From Pelagadaptatus aseana (GTDB taxonomy: Bacteria; Pseudomonadota; Gammaproteobacteria; Pseudomonadales; Cellvibrionaceae), in the NCBI GenBank assembly GCA_040365065.1, contig BAABNI010000007.1, positions 62,001 through 126,000 of the forward strand: a stretch of DNA of 64,000 nt, written 5' to 3'. Below, in pieces: positions 44,983 through 53,803 of this stretch (the stretch's first letter is position 1; every line of letters begins with the position of its first letter). The position numbers and the translations under genes were made by a program. The notes beneath the pieces are model-generated. The model had not been told where the DNA came from. It did no database searches and saw nothing but the letters and a program-made list of their open reading frames with translations.

Positions 44983-46446
44983 ATGACTGCTGCAAACACA
45001 GACATAGTGATTATTGGCGCCGGCATCTCAGGTATCGGATTTGGCTGTCATATTGCCCAGAATATGCCCGCCAAGAGCTTCCAGATTCTGGAAGGCCGTG
45101 ATAACCCCGGTGGCACCTGGGATCTGCATCGCTATCCCGGCATTCGCTCTGACTCCGACATGTACACCTTCGGCTATCGCTTCAAGCCCTGGAACAAACC
45201 CAAGGATATCTCGCCGGCCGGTGACATTCTGGACTACCTCAACGAAACCATTGATGAATTCAAACTGCGCGACCACATCCAGTTCGGCCAGTCTGTCATT
45301 GCCGCCAACTGGAGTTCATCGCACAAGCTCTGGCGCCTGACCGTTAAGGATAAAGCCAGTGGTCAAACGCGTGACATTGAAGCCCGTTACGTGATCGCCT
45401 CCACCGGCTACTACGACTACAACAACCCCTTTATCCCCCAATTTCCAGAGATGGATAAATTCACGGGTCCGATCATTCATCCCCAGCTATGGCCTGAGGA
45501 TCTGGATTACTCCGGCAAGCGGGTGCTGCTGATTGGCAGTGGCGCGACAGCCGTGACCATTCTGCCGGCCATGGCCGGTAAAACTTCCCACATCACCATG
45601 TTGCAACGCTCGCCCAGTTATATGTTACCGCTGCCCGAGCAATCACTGTTTAACCGAAGCCTGCGCGCCTTGCTGCCAGAAAAAATGGCCCATGCGGTCA
45701 TCTGGCGCAAACAGGTAGGTTTACAGCGCTTGCTGTACCGCCTGTGTCACCACTTCCCCAATATGATGAGCAGGTACATGAAATCACAGGCTCGCCGTCT
45801 GACCGAGGGCAAGGTCGACGTCGACAAACACTTTACGCCCCACTACAAACCCTGGGATCAGCGTCTCTGTTATATTCCGGATGGCGATTTTTATAAGTGC
45901 CTGGCGAGCGGCGAAGCCTCGGTGGTCACCGACGAAATTGCCCACTTCAGCGAAGACGGTGTGGTGCTTAAATCCGGAGATAAAATCGAAGCCGATATTA
46001 TTATCTCTGCCACCGGGCTTAACGTTAAAATTCTACAGAATTTTGATATCAGTAAAGATGGCGAGGCGGTAGACACCAGTCAGCTACTCTCCTACAAAGG
46101 CATTATGCTCAGCGAACTGCCTAACATGTTTCCCGTGATCGGTTACACCGCGCAATCCTGGACGCTCAAGGTGGATCTGGCCGCCCAGTATTTTTGCAAG
46201 CTGGTACAGCAAATGGACGCTCAGGGACATAAATCGGTGGAACCAGACAAGGTGGATACCGAGGGCCAAACCCTGCACGGCATGTTTGGTCGGCGCATTG
46301 AAAGCGCCTCTTACCTGCAGCGCTCTTATGATCAGGTTCCCAAGCAAATCGACAGCCTGCCCTACGGCAGCCATGACATGATGCAGGAAGACAGCCAGTT
46401 ACTGTCTAATAAAGCATTGGACGAGCAGTATCTTATTTTTAACTGA
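44983..46446 (+). CDS. Baeyer-Villiger-type flavin monooxygenase
   Basis: FAD- and NADPH-dependent monooxygenase of 487 residues, close to EthA-type Baeyer-Villiger enzymes, which insert oxygen next to a carbonyl or oxidise sulfur or thioamide compounds. Seen: FAD dinucleotide loop IIGAGISGIG (10-19), the PGGTWDLHRYPGIRSDSDM block, the complete Baeyer-Villiger fingerprint F160-x-G-x3-H166-x3-W170-P171, and the NADPH loop IGSGATAVT (184-192). GGA lies upstream of the ATG. A large hairpin follows the stop. Substrate unknown; ketone or lipid ketone use would fit the lipid-catabolic surroundings. Confidence 0.92.
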   Translation: MTAANTDIVIIGAGISGIGFGCHIAQNMPAKSFQILEGRDNPGGTWDLHRYPGIRSDSDMYTFGYRFKPWNKPKDISPAGDILDYLNETIDEFKLRDHIQFGQSVIAANWSSSHKLWRLTVKDKASGQTRDIEARYVIASTGYYDYNNPFIPQFPEMDKFTGPIIHPQLWPEDLDYSGKRVLLIGSGATAVTILPAMAGKTSHITMLQRSPSYMLPLPEQSLFNRSLRALLPEKMAHAVIWRKQVGLQRLLYRLCHHFPNMMSRYMKSQARRLTEGKVDVDKHFTPHYKPWDQRLCYIPDGDFYKCLASGEASVVTDEIAHFSEDGVVLKSGDKIEADIIISATGLNVKILQNFDISKDGEAVDTSQLLSYKGIMLSELPNMFPVIGYTAQSWTLKVDLAAQYFCKLVQQMDAQGHKSVEPDKVDTEGQTLHGMFGRRIESASYLQRSYDQVPKQIDSLPYGSHDMMQEDSQLLSNKALDEQYLIFN

Positions 46447-46462
46447 CTGCGTCAGTATCAAG

Positions 46463-46516
46463 CCGGCCAACCTTGTCACCAGTGACCCTGCTGGCGACAA
46501 GGGCCGGATTATTTTA
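46463..46516 (+). terminator. Large stem-loop after the monooxygenase gene
   Basis: Outer ccggc/gccgg and inner ccttgtc/gacaagg stems with ccag/ctgg at the top, followed by attatttt. Reads as a branched or extended terminator hairpin. Confidence 0.7.
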
Positions 46517-46553
46517 AGGTAGGTCTCTTTTAATCGCCTCGCCGACGTTCGCA

Positions 46554-47729
46554 ATGACACATCTTGCCAATTTTATTCCCTTCAGAAAGCGCGACATCAT
46601 CGAGATGTGCCTGCATCAGACACCACTCAATGCCACGCAGCAACAGCAGTTTCGCCAACTGGCGCAGGATATTCAGCGCTTTTACCACGCTGACTTCCAT
46701 CAATTACTGGAACAACTGAAAGACAGCTACGCACCCATTAACCCCGATGCGGATACTCGCAATCCACCGCCTACCTTGGATCTGGAACCGACGGCCGATT
46801 TTTCAGCGCTGTTGAAATCCCTGCTGGATAAAGCCAATTATGACCAGTTGTCAGAGCAGGATATCCAGCAAGCCTTTGAAGAATCGTCCCTGTTTGATAT
46901 TCGTTTAAGTGTCGACTTTTCGCCCTATGAAGAAGTGTTGCTGTTTTGTCGTGGGGCATCCGAGCGCGAGGAGGTGGTCAATCGACTGGGAGGGCTCTAC
47001 AAGAAAAAAATACGTTTTACCAATTACGATCGGGTGGTGATCTTTATCCGTTTTAAACAGGGGCTGGATTCAATTCACAGTCAGGCAACAAACTGCCGCC
47101 CCGGTGCCACACTGCTAAAATTATTTCAAAATGTACCCAAAGCCGATCTGGAAATGTTATTCCCCAACACCCGTGTGGGGATGCGTTTAATAGATAAACT
47201 GATGATTGGTGTGCCAGCGGCAATCAGTGGCGGCATAGTACTTACCACCAAGCTGGGAACCACGCTGGTGCTACTGGGCTCGCTGTTGGGTTATTGGTTG
47301 GGAATGCACCAGCAAAGTGTTGAACTGGATAAACCGGCACTGCTTGCTTTGGCGGCAGGATTGGGAACTCTAGGAGCCTATCTCTGGAAACAGTTCTCCA
47401 GCTTTAAAAACAAAAAGCTGCGCTTCACTCAAGCTCTGACCGAAAACCTGTATTTCAAATCACTCGACAACAATGCGGGTGTGTTCCACCGATTGCTGGA
47501 TGCCGCAGAAGAGGAAGAGTGCAAAGAAGCCATCCTCGCCTATTATTTTCTGCAAATATCTGAAGTCCCTGTGACTCAGGAGCAACTCGATCAAACCATT
47601 GAACAATGGTTCAAACAGCAATGGGATTGCGATCTTGATTTTGAAGTCGATGACGCTCTGAATAAGCTGGAGCGATTACAACTGGTTAATAAATCCGGCA
47701 ATCATTATTCAGCAAAACCCCTGCCCTGA
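46554..47729 (+). CDS. TMEM143 / DUF3754 family membrane protein
   Basis: A 391-residue protein with a soluble N-terminal region (about 1-215), two hydrophobic segments (about 218-250 and 258-282, LTTKLGTTLVLLGSLLGYWLG and LLALAAGLGTLGAYLW), and a C-terminal soluble part. The LFCRGASEREEVVNR and KIRFTNYDRVVIFIRFK blocks are characteristic of the DUF3754 family, which includes the human mitochondrial TMEM143 protein. Biochemical role unknown. It stands alone between the monooxygenase and a convergent minus-strand gene. Confidence 0.82.
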   Translation: MTHLANFIPFRKRDIIEMCLHQTPLNATQQQQFRQLAQDIQRFYHADFHQLLEQLKDSYAPINPDADTRNPPPTLDLEPTADFSALLKSLLDKANYDQLSEQDIQQAFEESSLFDIRLSVDFSPYEEVLLFCRGASEREEVVNRLGGLYKKKIRFTNYDRVVIFIRFKQGLDSIHSQATNCRPGATLLKLFQNVPKADLEMLFPNTRVGMRLIDKLMIGVPAAISGGIVLTTKLGTTLVLLGSLLGYWLGMHQQSVELDKPALLALAAGLGTLGAYLWKQFSSFKNKKLRFTQALTENLYFKSLDNNAGVFHRLLDAAEEEECKEAILAYYFLQISEVPVTQEQLDQTIEQWFKQQWDCDLDFEVDDALNKLERLQLVNKSGNHYSAKPLP

Positions 47730-47760
47730 AAGCCTAAGGATATGGCTTCCGGCCAGCCAA

Positions 47761-47782
47761 CTGATAGAGGCAGGCCTATCAG
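47761..47782. terminator. Hairpin between convergent genes
   Basis: Stem ctgatag (47761-47767) with ctatcag (47776-47782), 8-base loop, immediately after the stops of the DUF3754 gene (+) and before that of the DUF4124 gene (-). No T-tract. Confidence 0.45.
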
Positions 47783-47785
47783 GCA

Positions 47786-49006
47786 TTAGCGAATGGGTAC
47801 CAGTACCACCGAATCCCAGTAACCGACAAATTGACCTCGCCCCTGCACACTCTGAATCAACTCAACCCGGGCCGAGCGGGCATCCGCAGGTGCGATCAGA
47901 TCATCAACCTTCAATGATTGCCAACCGGCAATATCCTGCGGGTCCTTGTGACGCCAGACCGGACTGGAAGAACCACGGCAGTCTGCTTCACCATACCAGG
48001 TTAAGCGCAAGCGTCCCCCACCCTTTTGGTTAGACTTATAATCGCGTAAAAATCTCGCACTGAGTGAATAATGTCGCTGCTGCCCCAAACCAACACACTG
48101 ATTGGCCACTCCGGTCCCCAGCCCTTTCTCAGACGATTGGACTTTGGTTTTCAAAGCACCAAAGCCGGCATCTCTCGACCATCGACCTGAAGCGGTTTTA
48201 CCTTGACTCACATGCCAGCCTTTAACATTGGAATCAAAATCACCGTTGCGGATGAGATTCACTCTGGGAGTCAGTCGGGGCAGATTTTTCGGGCCTGATG
48301 CCGGATTTTGTCGCTGAGTTTTCTGCAAAGGATAAAACTGGATATTGTCCCACAGGACTTTACCATCGGCGGAGAAGCGCCCATTTTGTGTCAACTTGAT
48401 CAGGGCCGCCACCGCCCCCATGGTTGGCTTTAACTGTTTGCGAGAAAGGGTTTGCCAGCCACCTTTGGCTTGGGGTTCAAGATAATCGGCAAAGGATCCC
48501 AAGGATTCACAATCGAGGGATTTATACCAATAGAGGTTAAGCCGGATGGCCGATTTTTTAGCCGGCATCCCCAACAGTTTTACATCCGCCGACAAACCAT
48601 ATTTACCGTTGCCCCGGAGGGGGACGCATTGCTCAAGGGCTGTTTCATGAATGTATTGATCATCCGCCGGCTTGATCGCCTGAATCGCTGCAGACCCGAG
48701 ATTGTATTTGCCATCGGTTGCTTCCCACCAGGCGTATTTGGGGACTTGCCACTGGGCCAGATCTTTATCAAAGCCCGGATTCAAAATCAGATTATTGGAA
48801 TGAATGTAGCGACTGGGAAGGGTGCTGTTAACCAGAACCGGCAGCTCCAGCTTTTTGACAAATCCCTCGCCAGCCTCGCATTCGCTGTCCTTGAAGATGG
48901 TTTTCCCAGATGAACTGGTGCACTCATAGATTTCGGCATGGGCCGCTGAAATCAGCAACGCTAAAACTAAACTTATGATTCTCATAACAGTGTGATCTGA
49001 TTTCAT
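47786..49006 (-). CDS. Exported DUF4124 protein with duplicated CBM-like domains
   Basis: A 406-residue secreted or periplasmic protein. A signal peptide ends at about ISAAHA (residue 24) and is followed by a DUF4124 segment (EIYECTSSSGKTIFKDSECE) with paired Cys. The rest holds two related beta-sandwich-like modules, one starting LILNPGFDKDLAQWQV (about 73) and one NLIRNGDFDSNVKGWHV (about 250). Each has a CxxL...LW/TWY core with one Cys pair and a late KVLWDNIQF or YWDSVVL strand, as in carbohydrate-binding CenC-type modules. A Met at 48985 (MRIISLVLALL) is a possible alternative start. Ligand unknown. Confidence 0.72.
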   Translation of the reverse strand: MKSDHTVMRIISLVLALLISAAHAEIYECTSSSGKTIFKDSECEAGEGFVKKLELPVLVNSTLPSRYIHSNNLILNPGFDKDLAQWQVPKYAWWEATDGKYNLGSAAIQAIKPADDQYIHETALEQCVPLRGNGKYGLSADVKLLGMPAKKSAIRLNLYWYKSLDCESLGSFADYLEPQAKGGWQTLSRKQLKPTMGAVAALIKLTQNGRFSADGKVLWDNIQFYPLQKTQRQNPASGPKNLPRLTPRVNLIRNGDFDSNVKGWHVSQGKTASGRWSRDAGFGALKTKVQSSEKGLGTGVANQCVGLGQQRHYSLSARFLRDYKSNQKGGGRLRLTWYGEADCRGSSSPVWRHKDPQDIAGWQSLKVDDLIAPADARSARVELIQSVQGRGQFVGYWDSVVLVPIR

Positions 49007-49025
49007 GGCAACCGCAGTTACGCGA

Positions 49026-49064
49026 AAAGAAAAAGCCCGACATTCATTGGGAATCTCGGGCTTT
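49026..49064 (-). terminator. Terminator of the SPOR gene
   Basis: On the minus strand, stem aaagcccga/tcgggcttt (49056-49064 with 49032-49040), loop of 15 bases, followed by a T-rich tract (ttttctttt). Confidence 0.85.
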
Positions 49065-49094
49065 ATTTAAATCAATCACACAGGTTTAACAACA

Positions 49095-50507
49095 TCAGCG
49101 CCCTGCACTTTGGACATCCGCCATACGGCGCACCCAGGGACTGTTACGCTGCACCTTCATCGGCAGAGAATCCAATGCCTGCTGAGCCTCTGCAAAAGTC
49201 GCAAAGCTGCCATAAAACAGGTTGTACCAGTTCTGCCCCCGGTACTGGCTGACATTGGCCGACAGAGGAAATTGTGCCAACTGCTCCGCAAAGCGGTTGG
49301 TAAAACCAATCACCGAGCCCTCCCGATAGACACCCACCAGCTGGATCACATAGTGCTCGGGGTTTTGGGCCTGTATCCAATCGTTGTTATGAATGGTCAG
49401 CGCGGGCGTGGAGAGCGATCCGGCCTCTTCTGGTGCGCCGTAGAGACTCAACTCAAGCGCAGCAACCTTGTCTGCCACCTGGCTCAGGGATTCCTGCAGG
49501 GCGAGGGATTCAGAGGCTGTCGTTGAATGATGACTCGCCACCTGATCACCCAGAACTGCCAGCGTGGTTTCCAGTGACATAATGGCCTGATCCGTTTCAA
49601 CCTTGCTGGAGAAACGATCACTGATGTCTGCCTGGAATGCTGCCAACCTGGCATCCAGCATGGCCACAACAGGTGCATTGCTGTAATGCAGATACGTCAT
49701 GGTGGCAGCGATGGTCAGGGTCACCGCGGCGGCAACACCGGCTGCAACTTTCTGCAGCTTGGTGGTCTTGCGTTTATGCTCCGACAAATCGGTTTGCAGT
49801 GAATAAACGTCATCCGCTGTGGCATTGGATTTGGCTCGTAATTCGTCCAGATGCTCGGCAAACAATTTCTGGGTTTTTTCCTGGCGGGTATCGGCATCAA
49901 CCAGTGCTTCTATTTGGGCACCCGTTGTCTGACTGAGCTGGGCAATGCGCCCTGCCAAATTCTGATGGGATTTATCCAGCTCCTGCTGTAACAGATTTAA
50001 GTCCGACTGCTGGTTTTGCAATTGCTGGAAAATTGAGCTTATCTCATCATCGATAGAAGCCTCAGTTTGTTTGAGGTGCTGTTCCAGACCGCTGATCAAC
50101 TCTCTCTTTTCTGCGTCGCTGACCGAAAAGCTTTTCTCCAGCTCATTAATCAAAATCAGATTTTTGGCACTGGTATCCCTCAATCGAGCTTCCAGCTCAC
50201 TGATGAGCGCATGCTTTTCTTCGTCGGATTGTCTCAGTTGCTCAGTAACCTGTTTGGCTTCGGTACTGATGCGTGCCGCCAAAGTTTGCAGTGAATCGGA
50301 AAATGTCTGTCGGGATATTTTGAAACCCTGAGTCAGCTGTTCAAGCTCCGCATGGAGTTCATTTATCTTGTGATTGATATCGAATGCAAAGGTTCTGGTT
50401 GCTTCAATCTGGTGCCCGTTTGTGTCCATTGCCTCGTTGTTGTGCTCGGATTCATCGACCGAATAGGCAACATCCTGTATTAACAAGTTTTTGGCTTCAG
50501 TAGACAT
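49095..50507 (-). CDS. SPOR-domain coiled-coil membrane protein
   Basis: A single-pass inner-membrane protein of 470 residues. I chose the Met at 50507 because GGAG lies 6 bases upstream; the Met at 50519 has no ribosome-binding site. Residues about 45-245 are cytoplasmic coiled coil, with three tandem 17-19-residue heptad-like repeats at 94-147 (ISELEARLRDT, INELEKSFSVS, ISGLEQHLKQT). One membrane span (254-275) and a periplasmic coil follow, then a C-terminal SPOR-like domain (about 381-465, YVIQLVGVYREGSV ... WYNLFYGSFATFAEA). SPOR domains bind denuded septal peptidoglycan, so a division-site or envelope role is likely. Confidence 0.78.
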   Translation of the reverse strand: MSTEAKNLLIQDVAYSVDESEHNNEAMDTNGHQIEATRTFAFDINHKINELHAELEQLTQGFKISRQTFSDSLQTLAARISTEAKQVTEQLRQSDEEKHALISELEARLRDTSAKNLILINELEKSFSVSDAEKRELISGLEQHLKQTEASIDDEISSIFQQLQNQQSDLNLLQQELDKSHQNLAGRIAQLSQTTGAQIEALVDADTRQEKTQKLFAEHLDELRAKSNATADDVYSLQTDLSEHKRKTTKLQKVAAGVAAAVTLTIAATMTYLHYSNAPVVAMLDARLAAFQADISDRFSSKVETDQAIMSLETTLAVLGDQVASHHSTTASESLALQESLSQVADKVAALELSLYGAPEEAGSLSTPALTIHNNDWIQAQNPEHYVIQLVGVYREGSVIGFTNRFAEQLAQFPLSANVSQYRGQNWYNLFYGSFATFAEAQQALDSLPMKVQRNSPWVRRMADVQSAGR

Positions 50508-50811
50508 AGCTTGCTCCATTTCATGTAGATATTGAACTTTGACAGCACGTTACCGGCAAGATGGTCCATTTATGTCACTGACAACGAAACCACAGCAACG
50601 GCTGAGAGAGTGTGTGAACGGAAAATTACGCTAAATAAAAAAGTAACAATAAAAGACACAGCAATTTTGACGCCACAAACACACCATTGCGTTCAAAAAT
50701 TAAACAAACTGTGTGAAAGCCAGAGGGGGATTAAACAAAACAAGCAATGGATAAAATAAAAAAAGGCCCGGTATTGATTCAATACCGGGCCCTGAATTTG
50801 GCAGGAGCAGA
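50508..50811. other. AT-rich intergenic region without a supported gene
   Basis: Spans 304 bases between the start of the SPOR gene and the stop of rluB, both on the minus strand. It contains the rluB terminator at its right end. The only open frames (one of 75 codons on the plus strand and one on the minus strand running into rluB) have no ribosome-binding site and odd composition. The rest is AT-rich and probably carries the SPOR gene promoter. Confidence 0.7.
50756..50791 (-). terminator. Terminator after rluB
   Basis: Near-perfect palindrome with 13-bp arms (50765-50777 and 50779-50791, ggcccggtattga) followed on the minus strand by a long T-tract. Very strong intrinsic terminator. Confidence 0.93.
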
Positions 50812-51699
50812 TTAGCGTTTGCGACCTGGCCGCTTGGCCTTCCCTGCTCTCAATTTCTTCTGATGACGCTCGCGCTTTTCTTCGTGTTTGCGAGAGGTCG
50901 GTGCAGGCTTGGGTGGTTTCACACCCGCGGTCAGACACAGGTCGGTAATTTCTTTGTGGTTCATTTCGATCCACTGACCAACCCGAACATGGGATGGAAT
51001 AAAAATACTGCCATAGCGCACGCGCTTGAGTCGGCTGACCTTAACCCCCTGAGATTCCCACAGGCGACGAACCTCGCGATTGCGGCCTTCCATGACCACG
51101 CAATAGAACCAGCGATTGCGACCCTCGCCCTGTCCATCGACGATATCGGTAAAGCGGGCCTCACCGTCTTCCAGCAGCACACCTTTGCGCAGCCGATCTT
51201 TCATATCATCGTCTACATCGCCCTGAATACGCACCAGGTATTCACGATCGATATTGGAGGACGGGTGCATCAACTTATTCGCCAACTCACCATCGGTGGT
51301 AAACAGCAACAAACCACTGGTGTTAAAGTCCAGACGACCGACAGAAACCCAGCGCTCGCCCTGCAATTTAGGCAAGCGATCGTAAACCGTAGGACGACCT
51401 TCCGGGTCGGAGCGGGAACAGATTTCACCTTCGGGTTTGTTGTAGAGCAAAACGCGAATGGGCTTGGCTTCGACACTGCCTGGTTTTAAACGCTTGCCAT
51501 CCAGAGCAATGGTATCGCCAGCCTGGACTCGATCACCCAGCTGGGCGGGCTTGCCATTGACAGTGACCCGGCCACTGGCAATCACCTTTTCCATTTCCCG
51601 GCGAGAACCTGCACCGGCGCGAGCCAGTACTTTCTGCAGTTTTTCGCCTTTTACTTCCGGAATTTCAGATTCATCCGGGATATTGTGCTCGTCTACCAT
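50812..51699 (-). CDS. rluB: 23S rRNA pseudouridine 2605 synthase
   Basis: Forms pseudouridine at 23S position 2605. The 295-residue protein has an N-terminal S4 domain (about 18-75) and the RsuA/RluB catalytic domain with D124 in VGRLDFNTSGLLL. The C-terminal extension is a basic tail (KPPKPAPTSRKHEEKRERHQ and following Lys/Arg-rich residues) for RNA contact. Closest alternative is RluE/RluF; the location after scpA-scpB strongly favours RluB. It is the last gene of the rnm-yciO-scpA-scpB-rluB block, 42 bases after scpB. Confidence 0.94.
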   Translation of the reverse strand: MVDEHNIPDESEIPEVKGEKLQKVLARAGAGSRREMEKVIASGRVTVNGKPAQLGDRVQAGDTIALDGKRLKPGSVEAKPIRVLLYNKPEGEICSRSDPEGRPTVYDRLPKLQGERWVSVGRLDFNTSGLLLFTTDGELANKLMHPSSNIDREYLVRIQGDVDDDMKDRLRKGVLLEDGEARFTDIVDGQGEGRNRWFYCVVMEGRNREVRRLWESQGVKVSRLKRVRYGSIFIPSHVRVGQWIEMNHKEITDLCLTAGVKPPKPAPTSRKHEEKRERHQKKLRAGKAKRPGRKR

Positions 51700-51740
51700 A
51701 AATTGTCTTACTGAATATGTTCTTTCAAAGAATCACACTG

Positions 51741-52673
51741 TCAGGAATCAAACAGTGAATTCCCATGATTACTCCAATCCTTATTAGAGGAGTTTGTTTC
51801 GCTCTCATCGGAGTCCGGGCCATCGACGTCTGCAACGACCGGCTCTTCGCTAACGGCATCTTCCTCGGATGGTATGTCTGTTTCTGGACGTCCATCATCG
51901 GCCCCATCATCTTCGATTGGATCCGATGCCTGTTCTTCTGCCAGTGCCTGAGCCAGGGATACGGATTGGCTACCGTCCTCGTCGGTTTCAAGCTCTGACT
52001 CGCTGTCTTGTACTTCCGCGCTTTCCGTTGCCTCTACCACTACTCCATTTGTCTCAGGCTGTTCTGCCGGTTCGGTGCTGCCCCCCTCGGCCTGTAGCTT
52101 CTGATCGGTTTCAAAGTCCAACTCTTCGTTAAGTTTTTCAATGTCCGCCAGTTCATTCAGAGAAGGCAACTCCTCCAGACTCTTCAAATTAAAGTAGTCG
52201 AGAAATTGTCGGGTTGTCGCATAGAGAGAAGGTCGACCCGGCACATCACGGTGCCCCACCACTTTGATCCAGTCACGCTCACTCAACGTCTTGATGATGT
52301 GCGAGCTTACCGCCACACCGCGAATTTCTTCGATATCGCCGCGGGTAATAGGCTGGCGATAGGCGATCAAAGCCAGTGTTTCCAACATCGCCCGCGAGTA
52401 CTTCTGAGGTCTTTCCTCCCACAGGCGATTAACCCAGGGAGCAACGTCTTCAACAACCTGAAAACGCCAACCACTGGCCACCTGCTTCAGCTCAAAGCCA
52501 CGACCTTTGCAATCGGCCTGAATCTCTTCCAGAACCGCCATCAACTCATCTTTTTCAGGCTGCGCTTCATCTTCGGGAAACAACGACAGTAATTTATCGC
52601 GACTCAGTGGCTCACCGGCGGCCAACAGGGCTCCCTCAACAATTCGACGTAACAGGCTTTGATCAAAGCTCAT
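51741..52673 (-). CDS. scpB: Segregation and condensation protein B
   Basis: Winged-helix kleisin-interacting subunit of the SMC-ScpAB condensin. The tandem winged helices occupy residues about 1-170, with the family block YSRAMLETLALIAYRQPITRGDIEEIRGV and LYATTRQFLDYFNLKSLEELP. Beyond residue about 185 the chain is a low-complexity acidic tail (Glu, Asp and Ser rich) of about 120 residues, longer than in many homologues. Gene order scpA-scpB-rluB with 42-55 base gaps suggests one transcript. Its stop lies 42 bases ahead of the rluB start. Confidence 0.94.
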   Translation of the reverse strand: MSFDQSLLRRIVEGALLAAGEPLSRDKLLSLFPEDEAQPEKDELMAVLEEIQADCKGRGFELKQVASGWRFQVVEDVAPWVNRLWEERPQKYSRAMLETLALIAYRQPITRGDIEEIRGVAVSSHIIKTLSERDWIKVVGHRDVPGRPSLYATTRQFLDYFNLKSLEELPSLNELADIEKLNEELDFETDQKLQAEGGSTEPAEQPETNGVVVEATESAEVQDSESELETDEDGSQSVSLAQALAEEQASDPIEDDGADDGRPETDIPSEEDAVSEEPVVADVDGPDSDESETNSSNKDWSNHGNSLFDS

Positions 52674-52728
52674 GGTTTCTCTACTCGCTTGCGACTCTTG
52701 TTTTCGTTATTAGACGTTTATTTCGACA

Positions 52729-53661
52729 TTAAGTGGAACGGGCTTTGACATGAATCGGACCGAAAGCGTCACTCTGGACGATTTCCACCAGAGATTCCTT
52801 GATCAGCTCCATAACAGCCAAAAAGGTCACCACCACACCCAGTCGACCTTCTTCCACATGAAACAGGCTGACAAAGGGCACAAACTGAGCACCTGAGAGG
52901 CTATCAAGCACCTGAGTCATGCGCTCACGGGTTGATAACTTCTCTTTTTCCACATGGTGACTTTCAAACATGTCGGCACGACGCAACACTTCGGACAACG
53001 CCAGCAACAGCTCTTTGATATCCACTTCCGGTTCCGGACGGGACAAATTGCGATCCGGCGCCTGAGCCTTGGCCTGATGGATATCGCGGCCAACCCGGGG
53101 CAGCTCATCGAGATCTTCGGCGGCGACCTTGAAGCGCTCGTACTCCTGCAATCGACGGATCAACTGGGCTCTTGGATCCTCTTCATCCTCTTCGACCTCG
53201 TTGGAACGAGGCAGCAGCATTCGCGACTTGATTTCCGCCAGCATGGCGGCCATCACCAGATACTCGGCCGCCAGCTCAAAATGCATGGCGTCCATCAGCT
53301 CGACGTACTTGACGTACTGATGGGTGATATCAGCCACATTGATATCGAGAATGTCGATATTCTGCCGACGAATCAGGTACAACAAGAGATCCAGCGGCCC
53401 CTCGAAGGCCTCCAGAATAACTTCCAGTGCATCGGGCGGAATATAGAGATCTTTGGGCAGATCGGTCATGGCCTGACCATGGACAATGGCAAAAGGCATT
53501 TCCGACTGTTCAGGCTTAAGGGCCTCTTCAGCAGCGGATTCCGCCGCCGCGTCCGTCACGTCGGCTGAGGCACCCACATCAGTCTCACTGGAAGCGGAAA
53601 CAGACTGAGCTTCTTGGGCCGTCTGCGCTTCAACGCTGATTTCTTCGATGTCATCACTCAC
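52729..53661 (-). CDS. scpA: Segregation and condensation protein A (kleisin)
   Basis: Kleisin subunit that bridges the two SMC heads of bacterial condensin. A 310-residue chain whose first about 75 residues are an acidic Ala/Glu/Ser-rich extension. The conserved kleisin part begins at FEGPLDLLLYLIRRQNIDILDINVADIT; the ELAAEYLVMAAMLAEIKSRMLLPR helix and C-terminal winged helix (VTFLAVMELIKESLVEIVQ) follow. A separate gene from scpB 55 bases downstream. An smc gene is not in the window. Confidence 0.94.
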   Translation of the reverse strand: MSDDIEEISVEAQTAQEAQSVSASSETDVGASADVTDAAAESAAEEALKPEQSEMPFAIVHGQAMTDLPKDLYIPPDALEVILEAFEGPLDLLLYLIRRQNIDILDINVADITHQYVKYVELMDAMHFELAAEYLVMAAMLAEIKSRMLLPRSNEVEEDEEDPRAQLIRRLQEYERFKVAAEDLDELPRVGRDIHQAKAQAPDRNLSRPEPEVDIKELLLALSEVLRRADMFESHHVEKEKLSTRERMTQVLDSLSGAQFVPFVSLFHVEEGRLGVVVTFLAVMELIKESLVEIVQSDAFGPIHVKARST

Positions 53662-53803
53662 TGTTAATCACCACTGGGGATCCGGATTCAGGCCCTGATC
53701 TACAGGCCCGTTAACAGGCGGACTTTCGCCGCCGGAAAAAGCGCACAAGTATAGCGGTTAAACGCCTGAGCTTATAGCGCCGATTAACCTAAATCACGGG
53801 GTT

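Noticed and set aside
50532..50759. A 75-codon plus-strand frame in the AT-rich region beside the SPOR gene
   Set aside because: No ribosome-binding site, low-complexity Lys/Thr composition, and it runs into the rluB terminator.
2699..53779. Intergenic TTATAGCGC(C/T) at about 2699, 15804 and 53770, possibly one repeat family
   Set aside because: Only nine shared bases; the flanks differ and only the first belongs to a long inverted repeat. Could be chance.
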